Below, piece by piece: positions 1-10,290 of a stretch of DNA of 64,000 bases. Source of the stretch: CAWCTB01 sp963798275. Lineage in GTDB: Bacteria > Acidobacteriota > Terriglobia > Terriglobales > Acidobacteriaceae. How positions within the stretch are numbered: position 1 is the first letter of the stretch; each line of letters opens with the position of its first letter. Position numbers and translations under genes: made by a program. Location: positions 1 through 64,000 of the forward strand of contig CAWCTB010000042.1 in the NCBI GenBank assembly GCA_963798275.1. The letters are read 5' to 3'. Below the pieces are notes generated by a model. The model was not told the origin of the DNA. It was given only the letters and a program-made list of their open reading frames with translations, and did not search any database.

Positions 1-14
1 ACTAACTCGACGTT

Positions 15-83
15 GTTTTGAAAGGGCACGGCTTCAGCCGTGCCGCAAAAGCGCACGCATAGGCGCGGCTTTAGCCGCTGAGG
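15..83. repeat. Dispersed hairpin repeat, copy A (partial)
   Basis: The segment begins with GTTTTGAAAGGGCAC and contains a perfect stem (GGCACGGCT / AGCCGTGCC, 25-44), followed by a second GC-rich stem around a TTTA loop (GCGGC TTTA GCCGC, 65-78). The same architecture recurs at 5849-5986 and 47867-48020. It lies downstream of the PPOX gene, in non-coding sequence. Confidence 0.7.
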
Positions 84-146
84 TGACGACGTTCTCCGCG
101 TTGCCGCTGTTTAGAGTAAGGGCACGAAACTGCGGGACATCCAACC

Positions 147-545
147 CTACCCCATGGTATGGATCTTCTCGGGTTCGATCTTGTAGAGCACGCGCTGCTC
201 GCCGGGCTGAGCGTAGGGATACTTGTCCTGCCCCAGGTATTTCTTCGCCATCTTGTCAATGTGCTGCGCGGCGCCGTCCTGGGTGATCTCTGCCACCTTG
301 CCGCGCACTTCGAGGTAGCGATAAGGATTGTCAGGATCGATCAGGGTAATCGCGACGCGCGGATCGCGGCGCAGGTTCTTGTCCTTCTGGCGGCCCAGGG
401 CGGAGTTCACCAGGACCCGGCCATTTTCGAAATCGACCCATACCGGCTGGGTCTGCGGACTGCCGTCGGGCATCAAGGTGGTCAAAACGCCGAAGGCGGG
501 CTTGTTGAACAGGTCCATATAGCTTTCAGGAATTGGCGTGGCCAT
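147..545 (-). CDS. PPOX-class (F420/FMN-type) pyridoxamine 5'-phosphate oxidase-like protein
   Basis: A 132-aa single-domain split-barrel protein. The stretches FGVLTTLMPDGSPQTQPVWV near residue 18 and RVAITLIDPDNPYRYLEVRG in the middle are typical of small PPOX-class F420-dependent oxidoreductases, which bind a deazaflavin or flavin and reduce varied substrates. The length fits that family (about 130-140 aa). I chose the ATG at 545 because AAGGAGATTTTGC lies directly upstream; the frame stays open further upstream but that extension lacks conservation. The substrate cannot be told from sequence. It is divergent from the SGNH hydrolase gene, so the two probably share the 546-680 intergenic region. 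Confidence 0.85.
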   Translation of the reverse strand: MATPIPESYMDLFNKPAFGVLTTLMPDGSPQTQPVWVDFENGRVLVNSALGRQKDKNLRRDPRVAITLIDPDNPYRYLEVRGKVAEITQDGAAQHIDKMAKKYLGQDKYPYAQPGEQRVLYKIEPEKIHTMG

Positions 546-679
546 GCAAAATCTCCTTGCGTCGTTGATGGCTGAGGGGTGAGTGGTACAACGGCCGATT
601 GGATTCCGAAAACATTGTACGGGCTCCGAGCGGCAATGCAAGCTGCGCCGGGCAACGGCTTCAGAGTAGGATAAATTGC

Positions 680-1396
680 GTGAAACAGCAGGGCAAATTG
701 GTGCGAGCCGGCGGCGCGGTTGCTTCGGCGTGGAAAGTCTGGCGGGGCAGCATTCGCAGTTTGGGCGCGGAAGCCTGGGAGCGCTCCTTCCTGGCAGAAG
801 GCCTGAAGGGGGCGGGGTATTTTCCGCCGGAGCACGCCGCGCGCGTTGTGTTTGCCGGCGACTCGCTCACCCAGGCCTGGCCCCTGGACGAACTGTTCCC
901 TGGAGAAGACGTCATCAACGCCGGGGTTGGCGGCGACCTGCTGTCGCAGATTCGCGAGCGCTGGCGGCGCGATGTGCTGGCGAAAAATGCCGGCATTGTG
1001 CATCTGCTGGGTGGCAGCAACAACATCGTCCGCGGTTACAGCCTGGGCTTCATGCAACGGGATTATGGGCGGCTGGCGCAACTGTCGGAAGTGTCGCGCA
1101 TGCGCATGGTCATCGGATTGCTGCCTCCCATGAGAGGCAACCGGGCGCGGCTGAACGATCGCATCCGGCAGATGAACGAGTGGCTCACGTCCTTCGCCCG
1201 AGCACCACAGTTTGTGACAGCCGATTACTATTCGGCGCTGGCCGACTCCAACGGCGAGCTGCGCGCCGAGCTGGCCCAGTTGCTGCCCAACGGCAAACTG
1301 GATACGGAGCACTTGAACCGCGCGGCGTACGAGTTGCTGACTCCCATTGCCCGGCAGGCAATCGCCCAACTCAAAGGCGTCGCGGCCGGCGCCTGA
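680..1396 (+). CDS. SGNH/GDSL-type hydrolase
   Basis: A protein of about 238 aa with the SGNH-hydrolase blocks in order: FAGDSLTQ (block I, nucleophile Ser about residue 62), an INAGVGGD stretch (block II Gly), LLGGSNNI (block III, Asn) and LDTEHLN near the C-terminus (block V Asp/His). Such enzymes hydrolyse esters or acyl groups on lipids, carbohydrates or peptidoglycan. No signal peptide is evident, so it is probably cytoplasmic. The start is uncertain. I prefer GTG at 680, preceded by AGTAGGATAAATTGC; an in-frame TTG at 599 would add 27 poorly conserved residues. The substrate is unknown. It is followed by a GH30 gene on the same strand. Confidence 0.8.
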   Translation: MKQQGKLVRAGGAVASAWKVWRGSIRSLGAEAWERSFLAEGLKGAGYFPPEHAARVVFAGDSLTQAWPLDELFPGEDVINAGVGGDLLSQIRERWRRDVLAKNAGIVHLLGGSNNIVRGYSLGFMQRDYGRLAQLSEVSRMRMVIGLLPPMRGNRARLNDRIRQMNEWLTSFARAPQFVTADYYSALADSNGELRAELAQLLPNGKLDTEHLNRAAYELLTPIARQAIAQLKGVAAGA

Positions 1397-1475
1397 ACGA
1401 TTCGGCTATCCTCCGGCGGGCGTTACACTGTTGCCGTTTTGCGTATTCTTGCAACAGCTTCTGTCAGGAGACTTC

Positions 1476-2918
1476 ATGCCGGAATCCCGTAGTCGTCGTG
1501 ACTTCATAAAGCTCACCGCCGGAACCGTGGCCGGCATCGCTGCGACGGAATTCCTCTCGGGCGAAAACGCTCCAACCCTCGCCGGGCCCGCACCCCAGGG
1601 ACATATAACGGTTCACATCACCGATAAGACGCGCCGCTACGAGGCCGCTGCGCCGGTTGCGTGGACCACGGCCAGGAACCCAGCGGGCGGCGACACCATC
1701 ACCGTCGATCCTGCACAGCAGTATCAGGAGGTGCTGGGCTTTGGCGCGGCCTTTACCGACGCAGCGTGTTACACCTTCAACCAGCTCATGCCGCAAGCGC
1801 GCGAGCAACTCTTCCACGAGCTGTTCGATCCGGCTCAGATGAACCTGAGCGTAGGCCGTACTTGCATCGGCTCGAGCGATTATTCCACCGAAGTATTCAG
1901 CTATGACGAAGGCGAGCCCGATCCGCAGTTGACGCGCTTCTCCATCGAACACGATCGCGCTTATGTGCTACCGATGCTGCGGCTGGCCCGCCAAATGAAT
2001 CCGCAGCTGTTCCTGCTCTCGTCGCCCTGGAGCCCGCCGGGGTGGATGAAATCGAGCAAGACCATGCTGGGTGGCGCCATATGGCGGCACTACTTCCAGA
2101 GCTATGCCGAGTACTTCGGGAAGTTCCTGCAGGCCTACGCAGCTGAGGGCGTGACCATCGATGCGGTGACCTCACAGAACGAAGTCGACACCGACCAGGA
2201 CGGCAAAATGCCCGCCGCCATGCTGCCGCAGGAATACGAGATGGATTTCGTGCGCGACCATCTCGGGCCCACGCTGCAGCGCTCGGGACTCAACCCGCAA
2301 GTCTGGCTGCTCGACCACAACTACAGCCTGTGGGGACGCGCCGTCTGCATGCTCGACGATCCCGGGGTAAAGAAGTACGCCAACAACGTCGCCTGGCATG
2401 GATACGTCGGCACCGTGGACTCGGTGAACCGGGTTCACAACTATCATCCCGACACCCAGATGTTCTGGACCGAAGGCGGCCCGGACTACACCGCTCCCGA
2501 TTACCTGACCGACTGGAGCAAGTGGGCGACGACGTTCACCGGCATCCTGCGCAACTGGTGCCGTTGCATTATCGGGTGGAACCTGGCGCTGGATGAACAC
2601 GGCAAGCCCAATATCGGGCCGTTCTCCTGTGGGGGGTTGATAACGGTCAACTCGCAGACCAAGGAGATCACACGCAGCGGCCAGTATCATGCCTTCGCCC
2701 ACTTCTCCCGGCCAATTCGGCGCGGCGCGCGACGTGTCGAGTCGAGCTCCAAGAGCGTTGACTTGTCCCACCTTGCTTTGAAGAATCCCGACGGTTCATC
2801 CGTGCTGGTCGTCACCAACCCGGGCGCGGGTAGGACCGTACAGGTGGTGCACGGCGATTCCGCAGCGGAAATAGCAATGCCCGCGGATTCGGTCAGCACC
2901 CTTTGCTGGAGCTCTTAG
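1476..2918 (+). CDS. Tat-exported glycoside hydrolase family 30
   Basis: A 480-aa protein. The N-terminus has a twin-arginine signal (SRRDFIKL at residues 5-12, then a hydrophobic stretch), so export as a folded enzyme is likely. The catalytic domain shows the GH30 signatures: acid/base Glu in TSQNEVD (about Glu236) and nucleophile Glu in FWTEGG (about Glu333), roughly 97 residues apart as expected. The C-terminal 80 residues fit the GH30 beta-sandwich. Family members are glucosylceramidases, beta-1,6-glucanases or xylanases; this one resembles the glucosylceramidase-like group, but specificity is not settled. The ATG at 1476 was chosen because CAGGAG lies six bases upstream and because the Tat motif follows at once. 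Confidence 0.9.
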   Translation: MPESRSRRDFIKLTAGTVAGIAATEFLSGENAPTLAGPAPQGHITVHITDKTRRYEAAAPVAWTTARNPAGGDTITVDPAQQYQEVLGFGAAFTDAACYTFNQLMPQAREQLFHELFDPAQMNLSVGRTCIGSSDYSTEVFSYDEGEPDPQLTRFSIEHDRAYVLPMLRLARQMNPQLFLLSSPWSPPGWMKSSKTMLGGAIWRHYFQSYAEYFGKFLQAYAAEGVTIDAVTSQNEVDTDQDGKMPAAMLPQEYEMDFVRDHLGPTLQRSGLNPQVWLLDHNYSLWGRAVCMLDDPGVKKYANNVAWHGYVGTVDSVNRVHNYHPDTQMFWTEGGPDYTAPDYLTDWSKWATTFTGILRNWCRCIIGWNLALDEHGKPNIGPFSCGGLITVNSQTKEITRSGQYHAFAHFSRPIRRGARRVESSSKSVDLSHLALKNPDGSSVLVVTNPGAGRTVQVVHGDSAAEIAMPADSVSTLCWSS

Positions 2919-2986
2919 GGCGCCACATTATCGGACTTCTCACACTCACTCGCAACCCAAAGAACAAGTCTTGAAAAAATATCATA

Positions 2987-3001
2987 TTAGATTTAATCTA
3001 A
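2987..3001. promoter_or_regulatory. Predicted PerR/Fur box (perfect 7-1-7 palindrome)
   Basis: TTAGATT-T-AATCTAA is a perfect 15-bp inverted repeat with the 7-1-7 symmetry of PerR and Fur operators. It ends seven bases before the regulator start codon at 3009, so binding would block transcription or translation start of the regulator (autorepression). That it is bound by the adjacent protein is inference. Confidence 0.7.
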
Positions 3002-3008
3002 ACAGTTC

Positions 3009-3434
3009 ATGGACGCCGAGGCGATTAAACGGACCTTGGAAGGCAGCGGGTTGCGGTGCACTCCGCAGCGCTTCGCCGTGATGGCGTTCCTGATGGAACA
3101 CAACCGGCATCCCACGGCTGCGGAAATCTTCGAAGCCGTGAATCGCGTGGATCCGCGCTGTTCAAGGGCCACGACTTATAACAATCTGCGGGACTTGGTG
3201 CAGGCGGGTTTGGTGCGTGAAGTGGCCGTCGAGGGCCGCGCCGCGCGATTTGATGCGAAAGGCATGCGGCATCACCACTTCATCTGCGACCGCTGCGGCA
3301 ATGTTGAGGACATTGAGTGGTACAACGTGCCCAGGCCTGCCTCGGGCTCCCTCGGTAAGCGGGTTCTTCGCGAATGCGAACTGATTTTCCGCGGGCTCTG
3401 CACGAAGTGCGCTCCGCGGCACGCTTCCGGTTAA
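3009..3434 (+). CDS. perR: Fur-family peroxide-type regulator (PerR-like)
   Basis: A 141-aa metal-dependent repressor with an N-terminal winged helix (PRCSRATTYNNL recognition region) and a C-terminal dimerisation domain. The Bacillus PerR regulatory metal ligands His37, Asp85, His91, His93 and Asp104 all align here with a constant offset of three (His34, Asp82, His88, His90, Asp101). The Asp at the last position is PerR-like; Fur usually has Glu. Structural zinc cysteines are present as CDRC (93-96) and CTKC (131-134). These features indicate a peroxide sensor that is inactivated by Fe-catalysed His oxidation. It sits directly upstream of katG on the same strand, the classic PerR target, and has a palindromic box at its own start. 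Confidence 0.88.
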   Translation: MDAEAIKRTLEGSGLRCTPQRFAVMAFLMEHNRHPTAAEIFEAVNRVDPRCSRATTYNNLRDLVQAGLVREVAVEGRAARFDAKGMRHHHFICDRCGNVEDIEWYNVPRPASGSLGKRVLRECELIFRGLCTKCAPRHASG

Positions 3435-3557
3435 GTGTCGTAGGCGTGGGAATACCGGATGAATGGCGCGGCCGGCGGCGATTGCGCGAATGGGAACGCC
3501 AGAATGCGTTCGTAGCACGGCACAGCTTTCTTGACTAATTCGAAGGAAGGCAAACAT

Positions 3558-5847
<2,290 letters not shown>

Positions 5848-5848
5848 G

Positions 5849-5986
5849 AGCTATCTCATAAGTCCGTTTTGAAAGGGCACAGCTTCAGCTGTGCCGTGAG
5901 GACCGGTTTAAAGACGGGCTTTAGTGTAGCCCCTGAGGCTGAGGGGATTCGTCCCTGGACCGTCCTTCATTTATGAGATGAGTTCT
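5849..5986. repeat. Dispersed hairpin repeat, copy B (with terminal inverted repeats)
   Basis: The element shares GTTTTGAAAGGGCACAGCTT with copy C and the perfect stem GGCACAGCT / AGCTGTGCC. A second stem flanks GGGCTTTAG...CCCCTGAGG. The ends are inverted copies of each other (ATCTCATAA at 5853-5861, TTATGAGAT at 5971-5979), which gives a MITE-like form of about 135 bp. It follows katG by two bases and may also end its transcript. Confidence 0.7.
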
Positions 5987-6000
5987 AGGTAGTAACCCCA

Positions 6001-6029
6001 GGGTAGTGTCTCAAACCGAGACGCTACCC
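6001..6029. other. Strong hairpin downstream of katG
   Basis: GGGTAGTGTCTC and GAGACGCTACCC form a 12-bp stem with one G-T pair and a five-base loop. No T-tract follows on either strand, so this is not a standard intrinsic terminator. The sequence from here to 6319 holds no other feature that I recognise. Confidence 0.45.
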
Positions 6030-6319
6030 CAACCCATCTCCTGTCCCGGCAACTGCGCGACATAAAGGTGAAGCCAAAGCTAGAGTCCGCAGAATGGCAA
6101 GGCAAGACGCGGCAACCGCGCCGCGTGGCTGCGGAGTGTGAATCTTTCTCTGATTCGTGTCGAGCCGAATTTTAGATGGGACGTGAGAAGGTAGGAGCCG
6201 TGTGTATTTGACTGTGGCCGATGTGGTGCGGCGTCAGTTTCGGTGTACGGCGTGAACACGCACAATGCGTGACAATGGAGGGGAAAAGCCCTAATATCAG
6301 GGGCAGGAGGCGCAAACTC

Positions 6320-6577
6320 ATGAGCTTGGACATTCCGTCAAACATCGAACGCGACATTCAGCGGTTTGCGCAGCAAGAGCACATCACGCACGATGAAGCG
6401 GTTTTGCGGCTCATTGAAACTGGCCTTTCAGCCAGAAAGCCGGAGTCGAAAACGGTATTCGAGCAAGGCCTGGGATTGTTCGGGAGTCCCGAGGATTCCG
6501 CTCTGCTGGATGAAGTTGTCTCCATTGCCTACGAGGAAAGACGGCGGCCTTGGAAGACTCCGGCTGCCGGTGTTTGA
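6320..6577 (+). CDS. VapB-like antitoxin (orphan)
   Basis: An 85-aa protein. The N-terminal 40 residues (SLDIPSNIERDIQRFAQQ...) resemble a short ribbon-helix-helix or swapped-hairpin DNA-binding segment. The C-terminus, with LGLFGSPEDSALLDEVVSIA followed by a basic YEERRRP stretch, resembles the toxin-binding tails of some VapB-type antitoxins. The start is set by AGGAGG 10 bases before the ATG at 6320. The toxin gene does not follow at once; a second antitoxin and a PIN toxin begin at 6627. It may be an orphan antitoxin or a second antidote. Family assignment is by general resemblance only. Confidence 0.55.
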   Translation: MSLDIPSNIERDIQRFAQQEHITHDEAVLRLIETGLSARKPESKTVFEQGLGLFGSPEDSALLDEVVSIAYEERRRPWKTPAAGV

Positions 6578-6626
6578 CGGCGCCAAGTAAATCGTTACAA
6601 TTGGTTTTAGCGAAAGGAAATCAGCC

Positions 6627-6897
6627 ATGATGATTGAACTTCCAGAGAAGCTCGAAGCGGCCCTGAAGGTGCAAGCGAACGCGCATGGCGTTTCCGCCGA
6701 TGGTTACGTGCGTGAGGTTCTTGAACGTGACCTAGGGAATAAAGGGGAACGTAGCGTCCTCACTCGAAGCGCAATCGTCTGACCTTCCGTTCAAGACGGG
6801 GCGCGGCATGTTCGCCAAGTACGGGCAGGCTCCATCTGCCGAGGAAATCGACGCTAACCGCGCCGATATGTTCCGAAACTTTGGCGAAAACTATTGA
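6627..6897 (+). CDS. vapB: VapB-type antitoxin, frameshifted
   Basis: The first 40 codons read MMIELPEKLEAALKVQANAH and then VSADGYVREVLERDLG, a DNA-binding antitoxin N-terminus. As written the frame stops at 6782. Removing one G from the GGGG run at 6744-6747 gives a 90-codon gene. Its tail (LPFKTGRGMFAKYGQAPSAE, then EIDANRADMFRNFGENY) is the typical VapB tail that inserts into the PIN toxin. The restored stop (TGA, 6895-6897) overlaps the toxin ATG by one base, as expected for a translationally coupled pair. The sequence therefore supports a real antitoxin with a one-base insertion. Confidence 0.75.
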
Positions 6898-7298
6898 TGA
6901 TCGCTGCCGTTGCCGACACCCATACGGCCCTTTGGCATTTGTTCGACGACGCCAGACTGTCCGGTGCCGCTGGAAGCTTTATCAGCGAGGCGGCGGCCAC
7001 AAGACGCAAGATTGCCATTTCGACCATAAGCTTGGCCGAGGTGGTTTATCTGGTCGAAAAGAATCGTCTGCCACCCTCGGCGTACGAAGAACTGACGCAA
7101 GCACTGGCCGACCCCGAGCATGTTTTCACAGAAGCGGTTTTTACTGCTGCCATCCTTCAAGCGATGCGGCAGCTGTCGCGGGCTGAAGTCCCGGACATGC
7201 CAGACCGTGTGGTGGCGGCTACTGCCGTTTATTTGGATGTGCCGGTTATCAGCCGTGACAAGCGCATCCGCGCCGCAAGCCTGAAAACGATTTGGTAA
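6897..7298 (+). CDS. vapC: VapC-family PIN-domain ribonuclease toxin
   Basis: A 133-aa PIN domain. The acidic active-site residues are visible: Asp in VADTHTALW (about residue 8), Glu in ISLAEVVYL, Asp in MPDRVVAATA and Asp in ISRDKRI. These coordinate Mg2+/Mn2+ for RNA cleavage, usually of tRNA or rRNA. The ATG at 6897 overlaps the stop of the restored antitoxin frame (TGATG). It is intact, while its antitoxin is frameshifted as written. If that lesion were real the toxin would be uncontrolled, which argues that the insertion is artefactual. Confidence 0.85.
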   Translation: MIAAVADTHTALWHLFDDARLSGAAGSFISEAAATRRKIAISTISLAEVVYLVEKNRLPPSAYEELTQALADPEHVFTEAVFTAAILQAMRQLSRAEVPDMPDRVVAATAVYLDVPVISRDKRIRAASLKTIW

Positions 7299-7439
7299 CG
7301 GGCAGGGGCCGGAGCGGGAGTGGGAGTGCAAGCGATTCGCGCTACATAAACGGGTCTCTTTGTTTTGAGATTTGGTATCCTGAAAATGGCCGGAACTTCG
7401 GTCACCACTAATGCCGTGAGCCGTTAGCAGCATTCAAGA

Positions 7440-8597
7440 ATGAGCGCAAAAGTAGCAATCCCCCCGTTTCCGGTTTCTCAATCTCGACACGTGCATGCGA
7501 CGAAAGAGATGCTCGGCATCCAAACTCGCAAGAGCATCCTTTATCTCGACCAGCACTTTTTTTCTTCGGTCTACCGGGGCAACAATCCGCAGCGGACCAC
7601 GGCCATGCAGCGCATAACGGAGTTGCTCGATTTACAATTGGTCGCGATGCCGTACTCCTCAACTCACGAAGCGGAGGCGGACTTTTACACGAAGCGCGAC
7701 GATTTGGTGAAATTCATTCAAAGGATTGCGCGTGGACACCATTTCGAGCCTTACTACCGTGTTGAACAAACGCAAATTCTAAAAGCCTTCCAAGCTTATC
7801 TGGCAAACGCCCCGGCGTCGTACATAAAAGAGGAACGCGATGCATTGCCGTCGAGCGTTCACGAATGGGATGGCGATTACTCTGTCAGCGTATTTCGTGC
7901 CGCTTCTGGCGTCAAGCGTAAGCGAGAATTCAAGCAACAGGCTATCGAAGAACTCGTCAACACCTTGAGCAGTTGGGCGACGAGCAAAAACACCTTCGAG
8001 GAAGACATGGAGCTTGAGTTGAGAGATTCCGCCCGGATTCTGATGGAACAGTACCGAAAGAAAACGGCGCGGCTTTGGTCTGGAGATTTTTCAGCACTTG
8101 GCGATTCGCCGATCAGCGCCGGCGTTGTCGATAACATGGTATGCGTTCTTTCCGTCAAGAAGATGGAAGCAGACGCCGCGCGGGTCATACCTTCGTTCTT
8201 CCAGTCCAAACACTTTGCCGAAGTACCGTCTCAACAATTGTCGGCTCGGCTGTTCAGTACGTTTAAGAAGCGCGTTCGTGAAGGGGCGTACTCGAACCCT
8301 GAGAAGGCACGGAAGAAGTTGTCGGGCTTTCTGTTCGACGTTCAACACGCCGCTACTTATGTACCATACTGCGACGCTTTCTTTACCGACAGGTTTATGG
8401 CCGACCTGTTGAATGACAAGAATGTGGATGCCGAACGCACCTTTGGATGTAGAGTTTTCAGTGTTTCGACAACGGCGGAGTTTTTTGGCTGGCTGGAGGA
8501 TGTTAAGTCACGCATGACAGCCGACCATGCTGACGGCCTGAAGTGGGCTTACCCGAAATATCGGGTAGTGGCCGAAACTAAAGGACCACTCGATTGA
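7440..8597 (+). CDS. Unrecognised 385-aa protein, possibly PIN-like
   Basis: I do not recognise a named family. Near the N-terminus a beta-strand-like ILYLDQHFFSSV carries Asp37. A C-terminal YCDAFFTDRFMADLL carries Asp312 and Asp317. This spacing (acidic residue at the first strand, paired Asp before a helix near the end) recalls large PIN-like nucleases, but that is inference. The middle is helical and charged, with no signal peptide or membrane segment. Base composition is less GC-rich than in the metabolic genes around it. No strong ribosome-binding site precedes 7440; ATG at 7509 (MLGIQTRK...), just before the conserved-looking strand, is an alternative start. It sits between two toxin-antitoxin loci. 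Confidence 0.6.
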   Translation: MSAKVAIPPFPVSQSRHVHATKEMLGIQTRKSILYLDQHFFSSVYRGNNPQRTTAMQRITELLDLQLVAMPYSSTHEAEADFYTKRDDLVKFIQRIARGHHFEPYYRVEQTQILKAFQAYLANAPASYIKEERDALPSSVHEWDGDYSVSVFRAASGVKRKREFKQQAIEELVNTLSSWATSKNTFEEDMELELRDSARILMEQYRKKTARLWSGDFSALGDSPISAGVVDNMVCVLSVKKMEADAARVIPSFFQSKHFAEVPSQQLSARLFSTFKKRVREGAYSNPEKARKKLSGFLFDVQHAATYVPYCDAFFTDRFMADLLNDKNVDAERTFGCRVFSVSTTAEFFGWLEDVKSRMTADHADGLKWAYPKYRVVAETKGPLD

Positions 8598-8612
8598 GAC
8601 ACGGGAGCTTTA

Positions 8613-8951
8613 TCATTTCACAGTCTGGGATTGGCACTGTTTTCTGGCGTCTTCTAGGTCGGAAACTTGGTAATCGGGTCTCATAACCACTATCCTCCCA
8701 CCTTTCTGTTGAAGCTCTCTAACATCACCGTCGCTGAGTTCCGAGCGCCATTTGAATCCTGATGGGTAATCGCCTTCTACGTAGTCGAAAGGCCGGTGAG
8801 CGTGTACTCGAGACATGTTCTCGCCGAACTTGTGGACATGACGTGCAACGATTACGCAAGGTTGAGCCTGCGTCGTCGATGCATCGGGCTTGGGAGTTTG
8901 CGCGTAACAGGAGGTTGAGACCGCCAAAATGCAGGCCAGCAGTCGGATCAT
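8613..8951 (-). CDS. Small secreted protein of unknown function
   Basis: A 112-aa product. It begins with a short signal sequence (MIRLLACILAVSTSCYAQ) that resembles a Sec signal, with a Cys that is not in a clean lipobox. The mature part has a central His-rich segment (ARHVHKFGENMSRVHAHRP) and no family that I recognise. The start at 8951 is preceded by GAAGAGGTG. It is convergent with the 385-aa gene. The gap to the HigA gene (8952-9221) holds nothing recognisable. Confidence 0.5.
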   Translation of the reverse strand: MIRLLACILAVSTSCYAQTPKPDASTTQAQPCVIVARHVHKFGENMSRVHAHRPFDYVEGDYPSGFKWRSELSDGDVRELQQKGGRIVVMRPDYQVSDLEDARKQCQSQTVK

Positions 8952-9221
8952 GGTGGCACCTCTTCACGTCTCCGGCAAGATCGCGCATGGACTGCCGCGT
9001 TGTGATGCGGCCTTCGCCTCGGGCAAGGGGAAGCTTCGGCCTTATCGATTGCAACGAGAATTTCGGCGCGGGTACGTTGCATTTCCATTGTTTCAGAGTA
9101 CGGGAATAGGCTTCACGAGGCAACGGCGTTCATAAGCGGGTGGAGACCCGGATTAACGCGATTTTGCGCTCTTACATGAATGCTCAATCCGGTGAAGGCA
9201 CCTATAGCCGGAGATAAGGTT

Positions 9222-9503
9222 CTATGCCAATTCCAGCCGCTTGAGCTTGATGCGGTCGGCGTGGACATGGGCAAGCTCGTAATGCGCCTGCTGCGTGAGC
9301 CAGCTTTCCGCGCTTCCGCCGAAGACCTTCGACAGCCTCACGGCCATTTCGGGAGAAATCCCGCGCTTCCCGTTCACCAGTTCCGACAGAGTGGTGCGCG
9401 TGACTCCGAGCGCGGCGGCGGCGTCCGTGATGGTCAAGCCCAAAGGCTCAATGCACTGGCGCAGCACAACGCCGCCGGGGTGGGGTGGATTCTTCATCGG
9501 CAT
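9222..9503 (-). CDS. higA: HigA-family addiction module antitoxin
   Basis: A 93-aa XRE-type helix-turn-helix antitoxin. The opening MPMKNPPHPGGVVLRQCIEP is the HigA signature. The HTH follows (LTITDAAAALGVTRTTLSEL), then the conserved NGKRGISPEMAVRLSKVFGG. It represses its own operon and neutralises HigB. AAAGGAGA precedes the ATG at 9503. It is downstream of the higB frame with a 13-base gap, the usual higB-higA order. Confidence 0.9.
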   Translation of the reverse strand: MPMKNPPHPGGVVLRQCIEPLGLTITDAAAALGVTRTTLSELVNGKRGISPEMAVRLSKVFGGSAESWLTQQAHYELAHVHADRIKLKRLELA

Positions 9504-9516
9504 GTCTAGTCTCCTT

Positions 9517-9796
9517 TCAGTGGTAATCGACATAATCAACGTCCAGCACGTCGCGTTCAGCAAAGCGGAAAATCACCCGCCAGTTGGCGCGAACGGTCAC
9601 AGCCCAAAAGCCTTTTAACTCGCCCTTGAGCGGATGCAGCCGGAAACCCGGCAATTCCATATCCGCACAGCGTACCGGCGGCGTCGAGCCGCGCGAGAAT
9701 GTCTCGCAGCTTTACGACGTGTTCCGCAATCACGCCGCGCGGGTCGTCGTCCTCATAAAGCCGTTTCAGTCCTTTATGGCGAATTGAGCGGATCAT
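9517..9796 (-). CDS. higB: HigB/RelE-type toxin, frameshifted
   Basis: The protein starts MIRSIRHKGLKRLYEDDDPR and continues through VVKLRDILARLDAA, the canonical HigB N-terminal half. The other frame then gives ADMELPGFRLHPLKGELKGF and WAVTVRANWRVIFRFAERDV, the canonical second half ending DYVDYH. Removing one base at about 9667 (coding-strand CTG-T-GCG) joins them into a 92-aa toxin of normal length. HigB is a ribosome-dependent mRNA endonuclease. An inverted repeat just upstream (9803-9823) is the likely HigA operator. Confidence 0.8.
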
Positions 9797-9802
9797 CCTG
9801 TA

Positions 9803-9823
9803 CCGTAACGCGTCACGTTACGG
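9803..9823. promoter_or_regulatory. Predicted HigA operator upstream of higBA
   Basis: CCGTAAC and GTTACGG form a perfect 7-bp inverted repeat around a 7-base spacer. It begins six bases upstream of the higB ATG. HigA proteins autoregulate by binding such palindromes at their own promoter. Binding here is inference. Confidence 0.6.
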
Positions 9824-9915
9824 ATGTCAAGCGCGAAGGTGGTTCATCTGTTGAGAATAGCTGGGCGGCGTTAACCGAACATAAAGGAAGGTTAACGTTT
9901 GGTCGCGGCGCTGTG

Positions 9916-10287
9916 TCAACGCCAGAGCTTCTCGAACCGGGCCGGGTTGGTCGCGGTGTACCTGACGGTGTGCTGAATGTTGCGGTGTCCGAGGTAATCC
10001 TGGATGAGCCTTGTATCCGCTCCCTGATCGGCAAGGGCGAAGCCGCAGGCGTGGCGCAGCATGTGGGGATGCGCGAGCAGGGGCAGGGACGCGGCGGCAC
10101 TGTATTTTCGAAGGGCAAGGTTGACGGTTGAACGGTGCAAAGGCGTCCGCTGCTCGCTGATAAAGAATGTCCTGCCGGTGGGCTTCATCCGGGCGCGTTC
10201 TTTCAGCCATGCGCCAATGGCCCTCAACTCGTCCTCACATAAGGGGTGCGTCGTATTCGTGATTGCAACGAGGTTGACGCGCCTTTG
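9916..10287 (-). pseudogene. C-terminal remnant of a FimB/XerC-like tyrosine recombinase
   Basis: About 120 residues remain. HPHMLRHACGFALADQGADT carries the His-x-x-Arg pair, LGHRNIQHTVRYTAT carries the second His and the Tyr nucleophile, and the end is NPARFEKLW. Upstream of THPLCEDELRAIGAWLKE the similarity is lost, so the N-terminal 60% including the first catalytic Arg is gone. It marks past mobility of the 6-10 kb islet, whose toxin-antitoxin genes lie beside it. The left boundary of homology is approximate. Confidence 0.75.
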
Positions 10288-10290
10288 ACA

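Noticed and set aside
6080..6265. A 61-codon minus-strand frame after katG
   Set aside because: No conserved pattern and no ribosome-binding site; it lies in repeat-flanked non-coding sequence.
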